Shown here: positions 36,101 through 43,591 of the stretch, piece after piece
How the letters are laid out: the number at the start of each line of letters is the position of its first letter
How positions within the stretch are numbered: the stretch's first letter is position 1
Assembly (NCBI GenBank): GCA_963681505.1
Contig: OY811983.1
Location: 2,958,615-3,022,614, forward strand
Direction: 5' to 3'
DNA from: Eunapius fragilis
Lineage: Eukaryota; Porifera; Demospongiae; Spongillida; Spongillidae
Length of the DNA: 64,000 nt
Notes under the pieces: model-generated
Databases searched by the model: none
What the model was told of the DNA's origin: nothing
What the model saw: the letters and a program-made list of their open reading frames with translations, nothing else
Made by a program: the position numbers and the translations under genes

Positions 36101-38028
36101 ACAAGTAACTAAAAACATTCTCTATGAGAAAGTTGGTGAGATATAGGATTTGAAGGCAATGGTAAGGAGGGAAAATGTCATAATTTTAGCCTGTTTGTAG
36201 CATATACTATGTTCATGTGCTAGATTCTAATAGGACTATGACATTTTCCCTTACTATTACAGACCCTTGTTTCCTTGCTTTTTACACCACCATTGCCTTC
36301 AAATCCTATATCTCACCAACCTCTCATAGAGAACGTTTTTAGTTACTTGTTTCATAGATTTTTTATTATACGTCTTACATTGACCGTATAGTTGATTGTA
36401 AATCATTTGCTACTGCTCCTGTAGTTTTCTGGTTTGGTATAGACAATTCTAAACTTGTCAAGATTTGGCCGTAATGATACGAGTAACGTTTAGTACGGCC
36501 CAAATCTAACGATACAATTACCAAAATATACCATCGACTATTTGATCACAGTAGGCACTTTTCCAGCCAATTCTGAAGCTATTGGTGAAATTTCCATTCT
36601 TTAAATGTGTTTCTATCCCAAGTTATGCGTGGTCAAAGAGGATAATTCAGGGACTGGGTACGAGAACGGGCAGTACCCTTTTGTTCTCTACAACCGCGCG
36701 GTTTTGCGACATAAAACGAACGACGAAATTACTCACTTTCGTCTCCTTGTTCAATTACAACGGCTAGCTAAACGATCCACATCAGGAGTCTCATTATAAA
36801 TGGGTCGCGTGTTTTAATGATATTCATAGTTGGGGTCAAATCCACATCCGATAGCCATGTACAATGTACTAGTACTACATGTAGTACATGTTGGATGACT
36901 GCTGTGTCAACAACTAATTAAACCACCACCTGTAGGTACATGTAGGTGGGATTTTACCAAGAGGGGGGTACCCATGCAACCTGGAAGGGTTTTTCCATTT
37001 GGGGGGTGGATTTTACCAAGAGGGGGTTTCCCCTGCAACCCTGGAAGGGCTTTCCCCCTTTCATGTACACAGTATCATCATTTATGCATACCCCTCTTGC
37101 ATGCCCCACCCTCTTACGTGCTCGGTACATCCTGAATATGCCCCTACCATCAACATCACTCTAATATCTCAATGGGGGTTAGGAGGGCATATCTGAAACC
37201 TCTTGCAGTTAGGGACAGGTGGTACACACACACACATGGTTCTGCTGGGGTGCTCTTGTTTAACAATTCACATGAGCACTTAACCAGGAGGAGGAAGCAG
37301 TTAGAAGATTGCAACTAAAAGTGGCAAACGAATGGGAGGAAAGAGATTGATTGGAGCATAACCTTCGTCCCCAAATTGATAGGCTGACTTTGGTGCCATG
37401 ATAACCATGCATGCGGGCACACAGCACATGCACACAACATGCCCATACAGATAGGTAAAGGACATGACCAACGTACTAACCACAGGGTAGAACAGCCTTA
37501 TCGTTTGGAACAAACAACACTGGTAAGTTTAATTACAGGTTCTATGGCACACGTTATGTACGTACGTACGTACGTACTTGTGTCACGGGGAATGAGGGGT
37601 GCATCGTGTAGTAAAGAGAAGGCGAGAATGATGGAGGAGATAAGAGGTTGACTCACCAAACCTTTGGAGTTATTTGCGTTAACGTCGCCTACAGGTAACA
37701 ACAAAAGCACACACGTATAATATCTCTCGGAAGGTCAACACGCAAAAGCGTGATCTTAACACGCCCGCCTATGTAATGGAGTTATTATTACAAGCGCCTC
37801 TGCGCTACTTGTTTCGGTGCTTGGAGGTGCAACTGACTCACCGAAAGGAAGGGCAAGCGTTAGGATATTGAGATGTCCGTATAGAGCGGCTGGGAACAAC
37901 ACCAGCTCCGTTACCCTTCTCGGCCCCACCCTCCTCGCGGACTGCGTGAGCCAGTCGTTGACCACGTCTTCTTGAGCATAAAATGTTGCTGTGCTTACGT
38001 AGCCGTCGTCATCGTCAAGGCCTGCCAT
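12824..38028 (-). CDS. LRRK/Roco-family protein kinase, 20-exon gene
   Basis: I joined 20 exons with GT-AG sites: 38028-37842, 37688-37657, 35129-34892, 34409-34358, 34053-32566, 25246-25110, 24545-24400, 23599-23477, 22889-22643, 21660-21531, 21324-21254, 20471-20340, 19974-18854, 18484-18350, 17854-17570, 16669-16370, 15823-15692, 15118-14777, 13893-13263, 13182-12824. They sum to 6,288 nt (2,095 residues plus stop) and every splice phase agrees. The order is ankyrin-like repeats, LRRs, Roc GTPase, COR, kinase, WD40. This is the LRRK architecture; the length and the ankyrin start without an armadillo region are closer to LRRK1 than LRRK2. The family signals through GTP-regulated, COR-dimerised Ser/Thr kinase activity on cytoplasmic membranes and vesicles. 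The largest intron (32565-25247) holds duplications and minisatellites. The kinase has unusual catalytic-loop residues. Confidence 0.9.
13263..13893 (-). CDS. LRRK-like exon 19 (WD40)
   Basis: A 631-nt exon with beta-propeller repeats: VTVMCFAGADDIILGCSTGH, VSLSYLPGKKVLVVGYEEHT and EVWCGCSNGSVEVW. The acceptor is CTTCACAG and the donor GTAAGAG. Phase 0 in, 1 out. Confidence 0.92.
14678..14723. repeat. (TG)n microsatellite
   Basis: A TG tract in the intron after exon 18. Confidence 0.9.
14777..15118 (-). CDS. LRRK-like exon 18 (kinase end to WD40)
   Basis: Encodes LLQECWQHELYNRPTAASL, the kinase C-terminal CW....RP motif, then a linker and the first WD40 blades (VLVVGHQGMVDLRLQLY). Phase 0 at both ends, donor GTAGGT. 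Confidence 0.9.
15692..15823 (-). CDS. LRRK-like exon 17 (kinase C-lobe)
   Basis: Encodes VDIYMLGTCLYEILSLRTLP, kinase subdomain IX, exactly 132 nt in phase 0. A 133-nt frameshifted paralogue of this exon lies at 54,355-54,487. Confidence 0.92.
16370..16669 (-). CDS. LRRK-like exon 16 (kinase catalytic loop)
   Basis: Encodes EYLHEKQRLVHNDLRCSNIL. The catalytic Asp and metal-binding Asn are present, but HRDLK reads HNDLR. The metal-binding motif is G-D-L-G in place of D-F-G. The APE-equivalent is T-P-E. It ends T-D-K, phase 0. Confidence 0.92.
17570..17854 (-). CDS. LRRK-like exon 15 (kinase N-lobe)
   Basis: Encodes V-V-A-V-K-I-F, with the ATP-binding lysine. The C-helix follows, with a conserved glutamate in R-Y-E-L-N-K-L, then H-P-Y-V-V-K-L-I-G-V and the hinge F-V-L-E-W-A. 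Phase 0 at both ends, donor GTACTT. Confidence 0.92.
18267..18295. repeat. (CA)n microsatellite
   Basis: A short CA tract in the intron after exon 14. Confidence 0.85.
18350..18484 (-). CDS. LRRK-like exon 14 (kinase glycine loop)
   Basis: Encodes G-C-Q-G-S-F-G-K-V, the glycine-rich loop. The first canonical glycine is displaced by one residue. I extended the exon past an internal GTACTC to the better donor CCAGTG|GTAAGA, which keeps L-R-R-I-L-H-D-P-V in frame. Confidence 0.8.
18555..18680. repeat. 28-bp tandem repeat
   Basis: Four to five units of CATGTGACCACACAGCACAT followed by GGAAAGTG lie in the intron between exons 13 and 14. Confidence 0.9.
18854..19974 (-). CDS. LRRK-like exon 13 (COR body)
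   Basis: A 1,121-nt exon, about residues 995-1368. It carries the rest of COR (RLICHFLHAFHIIHP, AFFSMI-type and VSVFWQYWKTGMVLYLD stretches). Low-complexity inserts (eight serines, a QQQQHQ stretch) and a CxxC pair before the kinase are also present. Phase 1 in, 0 out. It is GC-rich like exon 5. Confidence 0.9.
20039..20193. mobile_element. MITE with 30-bp terminal inverted repeats
   Basis: The ends read GGGCTATTCCATTTAATGAC.. and its near-perfect reverse complement, about 155 bases apart, in the intron between exons 12 and 13. A possible ATT target duplication flanks it. There is no coding content. Confidence 0.7.
20340..20471 (-). CDS. LRRK-like exon 12 (COR)
   Basis: Encodes TGVILHFNQPLLKDHFIVNP and then QRWFDYC. 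This is the COR signature (G-x-I-L-x-F ... V-N-P-Q-W). COR mediates dimerisation of Roco proteins. Donor GTAACC, phase 1. Confidence 0.9.
21254..21324 (-). CDS. LRRK-like exon 11 (COR start)
   Basis: 71 nt encoding SMGVSGIISNSKELDTAV, joined in phase 2 and leaving in phase 1 before GTAAGT. The helix leads into the COR domain. Confidence 0.85.
21531..21660 (-). CDS. LRRK-like exon 10 (Roc-COR junction)
   Basis: Encodes K-V-K-I-L-D-E-K-I-P-K-S-Y and then L-L-N-D-A-V-V-M-D. The acceptor (ACAACTTAAG) was chosen because only it keeps the frame; a closer TTTCAAG acceptor would cause a stop. It ends in phase 2. Confidence 0.75.
22105..22575. repeat. 27-bp G-rich minisatellite
   Basis: About 17 units of CTTGTATATGGCGGGGGTGG followed by a GC-rich end lie in the intron after exon 9. 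The G-rich strand is the transcription template. Confidence 0.9.
22643..22889 (-). CDS. LRRK-like exon 9 (Roc G4 region)
   Basis: Encodes STVIIVGTHWDLVPRDQR, where THWD is the nucleotide-specificity G4 motif (THxD in LRRK). It continues with GVFFVGSRN near the G5 position. Phase 0 in, phase 1 out, donor GTACTG. Confidence 0.92.
23150..23476. repeat. 21-bp minisatellite carrying splice-donor copies
   Basis: On the minus strand, about 15 units of GGACTAGCATGTAAGGAAAG-type sequence begin directly at exon 8's donor. Each unit repeats the CATGTAAGG donor context. Confidence 0.9.
23477..23599 (-). CDS. LRRK-like exon 8 (Roc, after switch II)
   Basis: Encodes EEYYLTHQCFLTNRALNIIV and ends WLQNLH. 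This is the stretch after WDFAGQ in Roc proteins (E-x-Y-x-T-H-x-x-F-x-T). The donor is CAT|GTAAGG. The same donor sequence is tandemly repeated downstream. Confidence 0.9.
24063..24382. repeat. (CA)n / AAAACACAC repeat
   Basis: An imperfect CA-rich array with frequent AAAACACACAC units begins about 18 bases past exon 7's donor, in the intron. Long histidine/threonine or cysteine/valine frames over it are artefacts. Confidence 0.9.
24400..24545 (-). CDS. LRRK-like exon 7 (Roc switch II)
   Basis: Encodes S-T-V-G-I-E and then T-F-Y-T-W-D-F-A-G-Q, the G3/DxxG motif in the WDFAGQ form typical of Roc domains. Phase 1 in, phase 0 out. The donor is GTAAGG. Confidence 0.92.
25110..25246 (-). CDS. LRRK-like exon 6 (Roc P-loop)
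   Basis: Starts after TTTTTGCAG in phase 2 and encodes MRLFVLGHCHKGKTTLLYRL. GxxxxGKT is the Walker A/G1 motif that binds the phosphates of GTP. The donor is GTAGTG, phase 1. Confidence 0.92.
26280..26338. repeat. 14-bp minisatellite, short allele
   Basis: About four AGTCCACTAATACC units. The paralogous site at 27,517-27,655 has about ten. Confidence 0.9.
26459..26531. repeat. (CA)n microsatellite
   Basis: A CA tract in segmental duplication copy 1. Confidence 0.9.
27517..27655. repeat. 14-bp minisatellite, expanded allele
   Basis: About ten AGTCCACTAATACC units in segmental duplication copy 2. Confidence 0.9.
27766..27851. repeat. (CA)n microsatellite
   Basis: A CA tract in segmental duplication copy 2. 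Confidence 0.9.
28540..29425. repeat. G-rich TTAGGGTAAGGGG minisatellite
   Basis: More than 30 tandem units of about 27-30 bases read GTAGATAGTAGTTAGGGTAA then GGGGTGGGGG. Two subfamilies are visible: AGAGTTAGGATAAGGGG in the first 350 bases and AGTAGTTAGGGTAAGGGG in the rest. Each later unit has three G runs and a TTAGGG core. It lies in the large LRRK intron, with the G-rich strand as the transcription template. Confidence 0.9.
30123..30196. repeat. (CA)n microsatellite
   Basis: A CA tract in the third, diverged copy of the intronic duplication. Confidence 0.9.
30465..30903. mobile_element. MITE with TGACGTCA in its terminal repeats
   Basis: Inverted ends of about 24 bases lie at 30,465-30,489 and 30,880-30,903 and read GGACCTTTTGCCTCTGACGT. 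They flank about 440 bases without coding capacity. No clear target duplication is visible. It lies inside the long LRRK intron. Confidence 0.7.
31327..31585. mobile_element. Foldback element, copy 1
   Basis: The arms at about 31,327-31,425 and 31,490-31,585 are inverted copies sharing AAGCAAGGGAACAAGGCTTC and TATATAGGAATCAAAGG. The spacer is short. A diverged relative lies at 36,110-36,350. Confidence 0.7.
32270..32422. mobile_element. Short MITE-like inverted repeat
   Basis: CTCGTGTTTAAACG at the left end is matched by CGTTTAAACACGAG at the right end, about 150 bases apart. There is no coding content. Confidence 0.45.
32566..34053 (-). CDS. LRRK-like exon 5 (ankyrin end and LRR domain)
   Basis: A single 1,488-nt exon, roughly residues 170-665. 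It opens with the last ankyrin repeat (ACMKGHMDILRLLQDSG). About a dozen leucine-rich repeats follow, for example VKHLELQGNQIASLP, LVFLNVSGNRLTTLP, LNILYASQNEIHDLP, VKTLDLTDNQLTEVP and LSSLKLSRNNLKQVP. It ends I-R-Y-Y-L-R-A-R-E-T and the next exon starts in phase 2 with the Roc domain. The GC content is clearly higher than in the flanking introns. Confidence 0.92.
34358..34409 (-). CDS. LRRK-like exon 4 (52 nt)
   Basis: Encodes G-I-D-A-E-Q-N-A-T-K-S-V-N-L-L-V-E-W between TTGGCAG and GTATGTT. Phase 1 in and phase 2 out match exons 3 and 5. Confidence 0.8.
34440..34785. repeat. Pyrimidine minisatellite in LRRK intron
   Basis: Tandem CCTCTCACCTTCCCA-like units of about 15-30 bases fill most of the intron between exons 3 and 4 of the LRRK-like gene. 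Confidence 0.9.
34892..35129 (-). CDS. LRRK-like exon 3 (ankyrin repeats)
   Basis: Starts after CCACCCGCACGCAG in phase 0 and continues the ankyrin repeat begun in exon 2 (SLLDTAIEGV). It then encodes Q-Q-L-D-I-I-L-A-L-L-R-A-G, another ankyrin helix pair. The donor is GTATGT. Confidence 0.85.
35130..37656 (-). other. LRRK-like intron 2
   Basis: No further ankyrin exon is needed, because phases match across this intron. It contains a foldback repeat (36,110-36,350), a two-copy direct repeat of about 70 bases (36,946-37,050), an ACGT-repeat tract at 37,554-37,576 and CA-rich sequence at 35,520-35,640. A plus-strand frame at 36,605-36,799 has coding-like composition but no recognised domain. 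Confidence 0.6.
36110..36350. mobile_element. Foldback element, copy 2
   Basis: Inverted arms at about 36,110-36,185 and 36,235-36,350 share TTTTTACACCACCAT and ATCCTATATCTCACCAACC sequence. The family is the same as at 31,327-31,585. Confidence 0.65.
37657..37688 (-). CDS. LRRK-like exon 2 (32-nt microexon)
   Basis: The acceptor ACCTGTAG and donor GTGAGT bracket 32 nt encoding D-V-N-A-N-N-S-K-G-L. That is the typical start of an ankyrin repeat. Both phases fit the flanking exons (1 in, 0 out). Confidence 0.75.
37842..38028 (-). CDS. LRRK-like exon 1 (N-terminus)
   Basis: The start ATG is at 38028, giving MAGLDDDDGYVS and then an ankyrin-like helical stretch ending ALPFG. The donor is GTGAGT. 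It ends in phase 1, which the next exon completes. No signal peptide is present. This ATG is the first in frame, and upstream sequence has no obvious further exon. Confidence 0.75.
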
Positions 38029-38890
38029 CGCTATATAATAGGCTGGGTCGTATCACTCACGTGATGCTTTAAATCTCAATCGAATGAGAAAGTTTTCAAC
38101 TTGGCAGAATTGGCCCGTATGGGCCCCGCGCCTTTCCTTTCCACATATATAGTGTCCATGAGGATTTTGAATCGAACTGTAAGCAGCTTTAAAAAAAAAA
38201 TCCCACAAATCGCAGCTATTGTAGGGCATTAATAAGTCAACTCAATACACAGATAGTGAAGCCGTTTATGACATACCTACCCAACCATGCAACTTGCAAC
38301 TGCACCTACCTCATGCAGCGGCGGCGGAACCGGAGGATAAGGGGGCACGCCCCCACCCACCCCGGAAAAAATTATTATTCATTATTTCATTCACCACTTG
38401 TACTGTAATTGAATTCATTTGATGGAGCTGTAATTTCCATGATGAATCAGACAACAGTAGCTGGAGGGGGGGAGGGGGGGGGGTTATGGGTTTAAACCCC
38501 CCCTCCCAGCTCTTCGATAATTTTATTCATAGCAGACAATTAGACAATCTACGTTGATAGTTGTGAAAAACCATTTAAAAACCTCTCTCTTCCTCTGCCA
38601 CGCCCCCTTCGTACGTCTGCCCCTGGACAAAGCTTATTGGTTTTATGGCTCCAGCGATCCTTATCTCCCTCGCTGATTTCTTGTGTCATTCTACCTGAGG
38701 AAAAATATTCTTGCAATCACACACACACATGTTGCAGCGTGATATTGCATATGGTATTGCATAGCAATTAACATGGCGCTACAAGACATGCATGATCATT
38801 GCCTGTGGAATGCACCACGCATGTTATTCTGAATACATGAACAATTAACAAAAAAAGCATAAATAAATAAGTAAATAAATAACGTTAATC
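38029..38890. other. LRRK upstream region and AT-rich flank
   Basis: About 860 bases before the next transposon relic. A weak hAT-like nonautonomous candidate spans about 38,318-38,626 (left GCGGCGGCGGAAC, right CTGCCCCTG), with no target duplication found. There is no clear TATA box for the LRRK-like gene. Confidence 0.35.
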
Positions 38891-39080
38891 TTATGCCAAG
38901 CAGTGCCTCTACTTAGGGCTGCCAGCTGAAATCAAGCCGCAGTCCTGAGTAACCTGATTGCATATCTGCATCTCTGACAATAGGTTCTCTGACAAGCTGT
39001 GTCCAAAACCAGTGTAACATTAGTGTCACCAATACAATCTCCAATCTCATTGTGCCTCAGGATAACAAGGCCACTGACGT
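38890..39080 (-). mobile_element. RLE-type non-LTR fragment (G)
   Basis: The minus strand reads V-I-L-R-H-N-E-I-G-D followed by decayed sequence. This matches the V-I-L-R-H-N-E-I-R-D region of element E near 8,645. It is a short, dead fragment. Confidence 0.5.
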
Positions 39081-39261
39081 TACTCATGTGAACACTTCAT
39101 AAAGAAGGTAAAGTCTGTTGTGTCATGCAAATAACAAATAGACAAACCTTCTTTGGAGGCAAATCAAAATGGCAACTGATGTGGGGAAGAACAGACAAAC
39201 ATGCTGAGGTATACCATAAATTGCTTGTGTAATGGCCATTTGTCACTTCAGAGTGAAGTGA

Positions 39262-39650
39262 TTTCAAACCAAACATTAATATTCTCATGAACATATTACC
39301 CTCACGTGCAATTCCAAAGAGTTCAAGGAGAGAGAAGCACGTGCTCGCAGAAGATGCAAAGAATTAGGAAGAGTACGTGCAAGGTTAATGAGCGCAAAGT
39401 TACGAGACGACTAGATTGTCATTACCGGTTCTACCCATGTCGGGCCACGCCCAACTACGGCTGAGCGTGTATGTAGCATATGAATTTCAATGTATATAAT
39501 AGGCCTTCGTATCATCCTTAGCATTTTTTTTTTTTATATACGATCATTGATATTCGCATGTCTTTCTGGCGATATACGATATTCGATAAAAATCGACACG
39601 TTTATTGTGCTATCATTTCTAGACAATCTTTTCTTGTCAATGTCAACTGG
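39262..39650 (-). repeat. BEL/Pao 3' LTR, copy 2
   Basis: The reverse complement of this segment matches 9,292-9,662 almost throughout, with small indels such as a T run near 39,525. It ends the second BEL/Pao relic. Confidence 0.7.
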
Positions 39651-41130
39651 TCTTGATCCGTTGTCTTGCTCGTTGTGATGCAACTCTCGGGGGGGGGGGG
39701 GGGGGGGGACTCTCTGTGGCTCGGGTAGGTCCGTCCTGCTCACTTGATACTTCTTGTTTAGACTCCACGTGATCAGTATTCACATATGTGTCTCTAGGAT
39801 TGCTGTTGACCTCGAGATGCTGAATGGGACGTTCGCGCAACGTCTAATTACTTCCAGATAAGAGTACAAACAGTTGCTCCTCTAACGCCAACTTCAGCAC
39901 CCATTATTTGGTCTTGAACTTTTCCCATTTTCCAGAATGATCTGCATCATGATAAATACAATGTTACCAATAGAAACAGGTTTGGGGTTAGTGGTGGACT
40001 TCTTCTGTCGTGAGCAAAATTTTGACTTTCTCTGGGTTCTGTTAAGCACTCTTTCCAGTATTGCCAAAAATGTTCCAGGATTGCAGTTAGATGTCCACTC
40101 AGTATATCAAGAGTACTAGATGCTGCATAGTCAGGGTCTTCACTTGAATTTAAAGGGTCAGGTAAACGGATCAGCTGATATCCAGTAAGTAAATGTGAGG
40201 GGAGTCCAAATCCTCTGATGATACATATGTTAGCGGTTTTTAGTTCAAAATTGCTTCAACCTCTGCAATAACGGTCAGGAGTTCATCTTAGGATAGATTT
40301 CACTTCATTAAATGGCATGGATTCCTTCAGCAGGGTGTTCTTCCCCAGGCAATGCATCCAGCACTCTTCTGGTACCAATCTTCTGGTCTTAGATGCACGA
40401 TTTTCTAATTAACTGTTTCCTTTGATCCAGTAAAGAGCAAACTTCGAGTCTGTATAAAAAATTGGGGTCTTCAAGTGTATTTCCTCCATCAAGGCAAACT
40501 CTACGCATGGCAACAGCCTAGCCAGAAGTAGAGCAACTAGCAATTCAAGTCTAGGAATGGTGTGTTCCTTAGCTAGAGAAACTCTTGTTTTCAAACTGAC
40601 AAGTCGAACTACGCAGCCACTTGACGTTTCCACTCGTAAGTATGCCACTGCTGCATATACTAGCTGTGATGCATTGCTAAATCCATGAAGGTTGTCTCTG
40701 TGAACTCCATTGAATACCATCGTGGAATAAGAATCTTTCTTGAAAGTTGGTAAAGTTGGTTACGAACTTGCGCAAATTGAATCCCCCTTCAACCACTGCT
40801 TAGACTTGTCATACAATTCAAAGGCTTTATCTTCATTATTAGCACCAAATTAATTTCAAAAATTCCTTTCTCTAGCTGTTCTTTGATGACGGCATCATAT
40901 TCCTTGAGGATTCTTGGTTCATGCCAAAGATCCCTTAGTAGCCCATATAACCTGAAGTCTTTGGCTGAGGTCAAGATTGTCTGGCAAGAATCCTTCCAGG
41001 GCATACAAACTTAGTATCTACCCGCTTGAAAGTTTATAATTTGCGTAAATTTGTCATAAACAAAGGATCCATGCTTTCTGGTGCCCAATGTTTCAAGATT
41101 CCAAAATTCCTTCATAAGGATTGAGTTACG
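39651..41130 (-). mobile_element. BEL/Pao LTR retrotransposon relic, copy 2
   Basis: Collinear with 6,190-7,620 of copy 1, on the other strand. Its RNase H frame (40,720-40,409) is cleaner, with SLAKEHTIPRLELLVALLLA and FYTDSKFALYWIKG. It shares copy 1's jump from the RT start to the RT end, so both derive from an element that had already lost the RT core. It is 5'-truncated near 41,130. It lacks the 1.67-kb insertion of copy 1 and so shows the empty site. Confidence 0.75.
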
Positions 41131-41531
41131 GTATATATATTAATGAATGGTCGCCATAAAGGTCATTAACTGACACTTAACTTTGGAGGTTGCCTATACT
41201 TGGCCATTTGTACCAATGCGAAAACCAACAACAAATTTATTTTGAGTAAACATCTGAAATATCATAGGACTATTTGCGCAATGTAATACTATAATTACAA
41301 CGCTGTACTTGTGGCCACGCATACGGGCTCTTCTCAACAAAACTAAAAACTGCCACGTGTTTGATTTCAAACTGTAAAACATTGCTCTTATTAAATCGGC
41401 TGGTAAACGTAGAGAAAAAAGGGAAAGGATCGGTAAGTTGTTCAATGAATTCAGCTTCGTGCTACGCGCTTGCAAACAAGGCATAACATCTCCATGAATA
41501 ATTTTCACGCCGCGAACAATCTACAGTCACA
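41131..41531. other. Between BEL/Pao relic and RAG1-N-like relic
   Basis: About 400 bases with no recognised gene. A minus-strand frame (41,508-41,194) has no known domain. Confidence 0.4.
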
Positions 41532-42230
41532 ATGGAACCCCAACACAAGTATCAATTGTATGATTTATGCCGTTTATGTGGTTGCAAGCCATCTAAATTC
41601 CCTAAACAAGCAACAATGGCCAAAAAAAAAGCGGCACTCTGTTAAGTACATGTGCGTGGAGTTTCATGAAGAGCTACTGTCGGCCTTTCATATTGATACA
41701 CAAAATGGCAGTCCTGACATCCACCGCCCTAAGTTCTGAAACAAGTGCTACTTGAAGATGAAACGTGCAACAGCTGCGTCACGAAGCCAAACACTTACAA
41801 ATGTCTGTGAGAGCCACATGGCTGGTGCAGCCATACCATCAGTACCTGCAAGGTAGTGTGCAATACAAAAAATTCCTTCTACTTTCACCATAGGGTTGTA
41901 ACAGGAATGAACCCTTTAACATGGCTGGGTGGTGGAAACCTGAAGCACGTGGCAGTACAACAGCTGATACAGTACAGCATATTAAGATTGTAGCACCACA
42001 AAAATTCTTACAAAATCCAAACCAACCACCATTGGCCACTACACAGATGCTATCTGCTGTAGATGAGTTGATGTGTCCTATTTGTCTTGATGTGCTAGGA
42101 CAGCCAATACAACTCCCCTGTGACAGGCTTGTATGTGCCACATGCCTAATTGGGTGGATCCATTTGTCTGCCACAAGTCAATCCGTAATTGATAGCTCCT
42201 TGTACCACAGGGTAGACGTGTACATGTGAC
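41532..42230 (+). pseudogene. RAG1 N-terminal-like zinc/RING gene, broken
   Basis: From an ATG at 41,532 the frame reads Y-D-L-C-R-L-C-G. After a shift in or near the A9 run at 41,622 it continues E-F-H-E-E-L-L-S-A-F-H-I-D-T and S-P-D-I-H-R-P-K-F-stop-N-K-C-Y. The stop (TGA, 41,737-41,739) sits where the family has the first Cys of F-C-x-x-C. After a decayed stretch, 41,921-42,229 reads H-I-K-I-V-A-P and a RING-like core, LMCPICLDVLGQPIQLPC followed by CATC. This order (CxxC, F.ID, IHP..FCxxC, RING) matches the N-terminal region of RAG1 and of RAG1-N-like invertebrate transposon proteins such as N-RAG-TP of Aplysia. No DDE transposase core is seen nearby. TRIM-like RING genes lack the first zinc part, so I prefer the RAG1-N reading. 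Confidence 0.6.
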
Positions 42231-42436
42231 TATTAGGGACACAACGTTTTTTTTATCAGTTCCTCAATACTCGATCAACTTGTGGTAGTGACCCAAATGG
42301 AATTATTAATACATGCTGGAGATAGATTCAACTCATGTAAGTTCTAAAGCAGATACAGGCAATGTGCTGACTGCTCCTGGTTGCCATAGGGTAGCTGTGT
42401 GCTTGTGGCTAATTGGGGCCCCAATACCAACTTGCC

Positions 42437-42806
42437 CGGCCCCATCACTGCCCCCTTCGTCCACACCATCACAGGCCCCATTACAGCCCCCTTCATCCAC
42501 ACCATCACAGGCTCCATCACTGCCCCCTTTATCCACACCATCACTGGCCCCATCACTGCCCCCTTCATCCACACCATCACAGGCCCCATCATTGGTCCCT
42601 TCGTCCACACCATCACAGGCCCCATCACTGGCCCCTTCATCCACACCATCACTGGCCCCATCACTAGTCCCTTCGTCCACACCATCACTGGCCCCTTCGT
42701 CCACACCATCACTGGCCCTATCACTGGCCCCTTCGTCCACACCATCACTTTCCCCTTCGTCCACACCATCACTTTCCCCTTCGTCCACACCATCACTGGC
42801 TTCTTC
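42437..42806. repeat. S/T/P-coding minisatellite, left arm
   Basis: Tandem 24- and 36-base units of CACCATCACTGGCCCCTTCG type. In one plus frame (42,313-42,867) they encode S-S-T-P-S-L-A-P repeats. The array reappears inverted at 43,592-43,890. I treat the ORF as repeat-driven. Confidence 0.85.
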
Positions 42807-42869
42807 CACACCATCACTAACTGATGGCTCACATGACTACAGCCATCCTCTTATGCAACTATTATAATT

Positions 42870-43590
42870 TCTTTTGACAGTACTCTCACAAGCTGAACAC
42901 CATGAGATTTGGTCACTGGTAGTGTCAGGAACACACACATGCACAATAGAACCATGGAAAGGGTCAGGTCTTGAAATTATATGAGTGCAACCATTCAAAG
43001 GAACCACTCATACCAATAATGGTTTTCAATCCCAACATTCCATTGGCACCATACAACGGCTGCATGATCAATTGTCTGGGTTTGCTTTAGAACACACATG
43101 AATTGCATCCACTACCATTTTTCGCATTGGGTCCCCAATAGCCATGTGTAGACACATACCTTGTGGCAACAAGGAACAGTCAGCAGATTTTAAGGATCTG
43201 CTTAGAATTAACTACATGAGTGGCATGCATCTTCAGTAAACAGCAGTAATTGTAACTCTCTGGATGTGTACCCTTAGTGTTCTGTACATGCATTATTATT
43301 GAATGAAGTACCAATCAAATTGTGTAATAGCCATATCATCCTGCTGAATTGGTACTAATCCAAACACAAATGCTTGATTGCTGACATATATATATATATA
43401 ATATTATATATATAAATTATATAATTATAATATATATATACATGCATGCGTTAAACCTACTCAACCAATAAAAATGTGCAAACCTTAGTGGGTGCAGTAA
43501 TTTATGTAGTATAGTAGGAATTTGCAAAGTGATGCGAATTATTACGCTAGTTGCTATAATTAATATTCCATTGGAGGTCATTCCCATAAG
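42870..43590. other. Spacer between inverted minisatellite arms
   Basis: About 720 bases without a recognised gene. It includes an AT-only palindromic stretch at 43,387-43,440. Confidence 0.5.
43387..43440. repeat. AT palindromic tract
   Basis: TATATATATA/ATATTATATATAT sequence that could extrude as a hairpin. Confidence 0.8.
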
Positions 43591-43591
43591 G

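Noticed and set aside
41737..41739. Selenocysteine in the RAG1-N-like relic
   Set aside because: TGA replaces a zinc-ligand Cys, but other damage nearby makes a nonsense mutation simpler.
42313..42867. Mucin-like Ser/Thr/Pro protein of 184 residues
   Set aside because: All six frames over the array are open, and the inverted arm gives the same sequence. No signal peptide or conserved end supports a gene.
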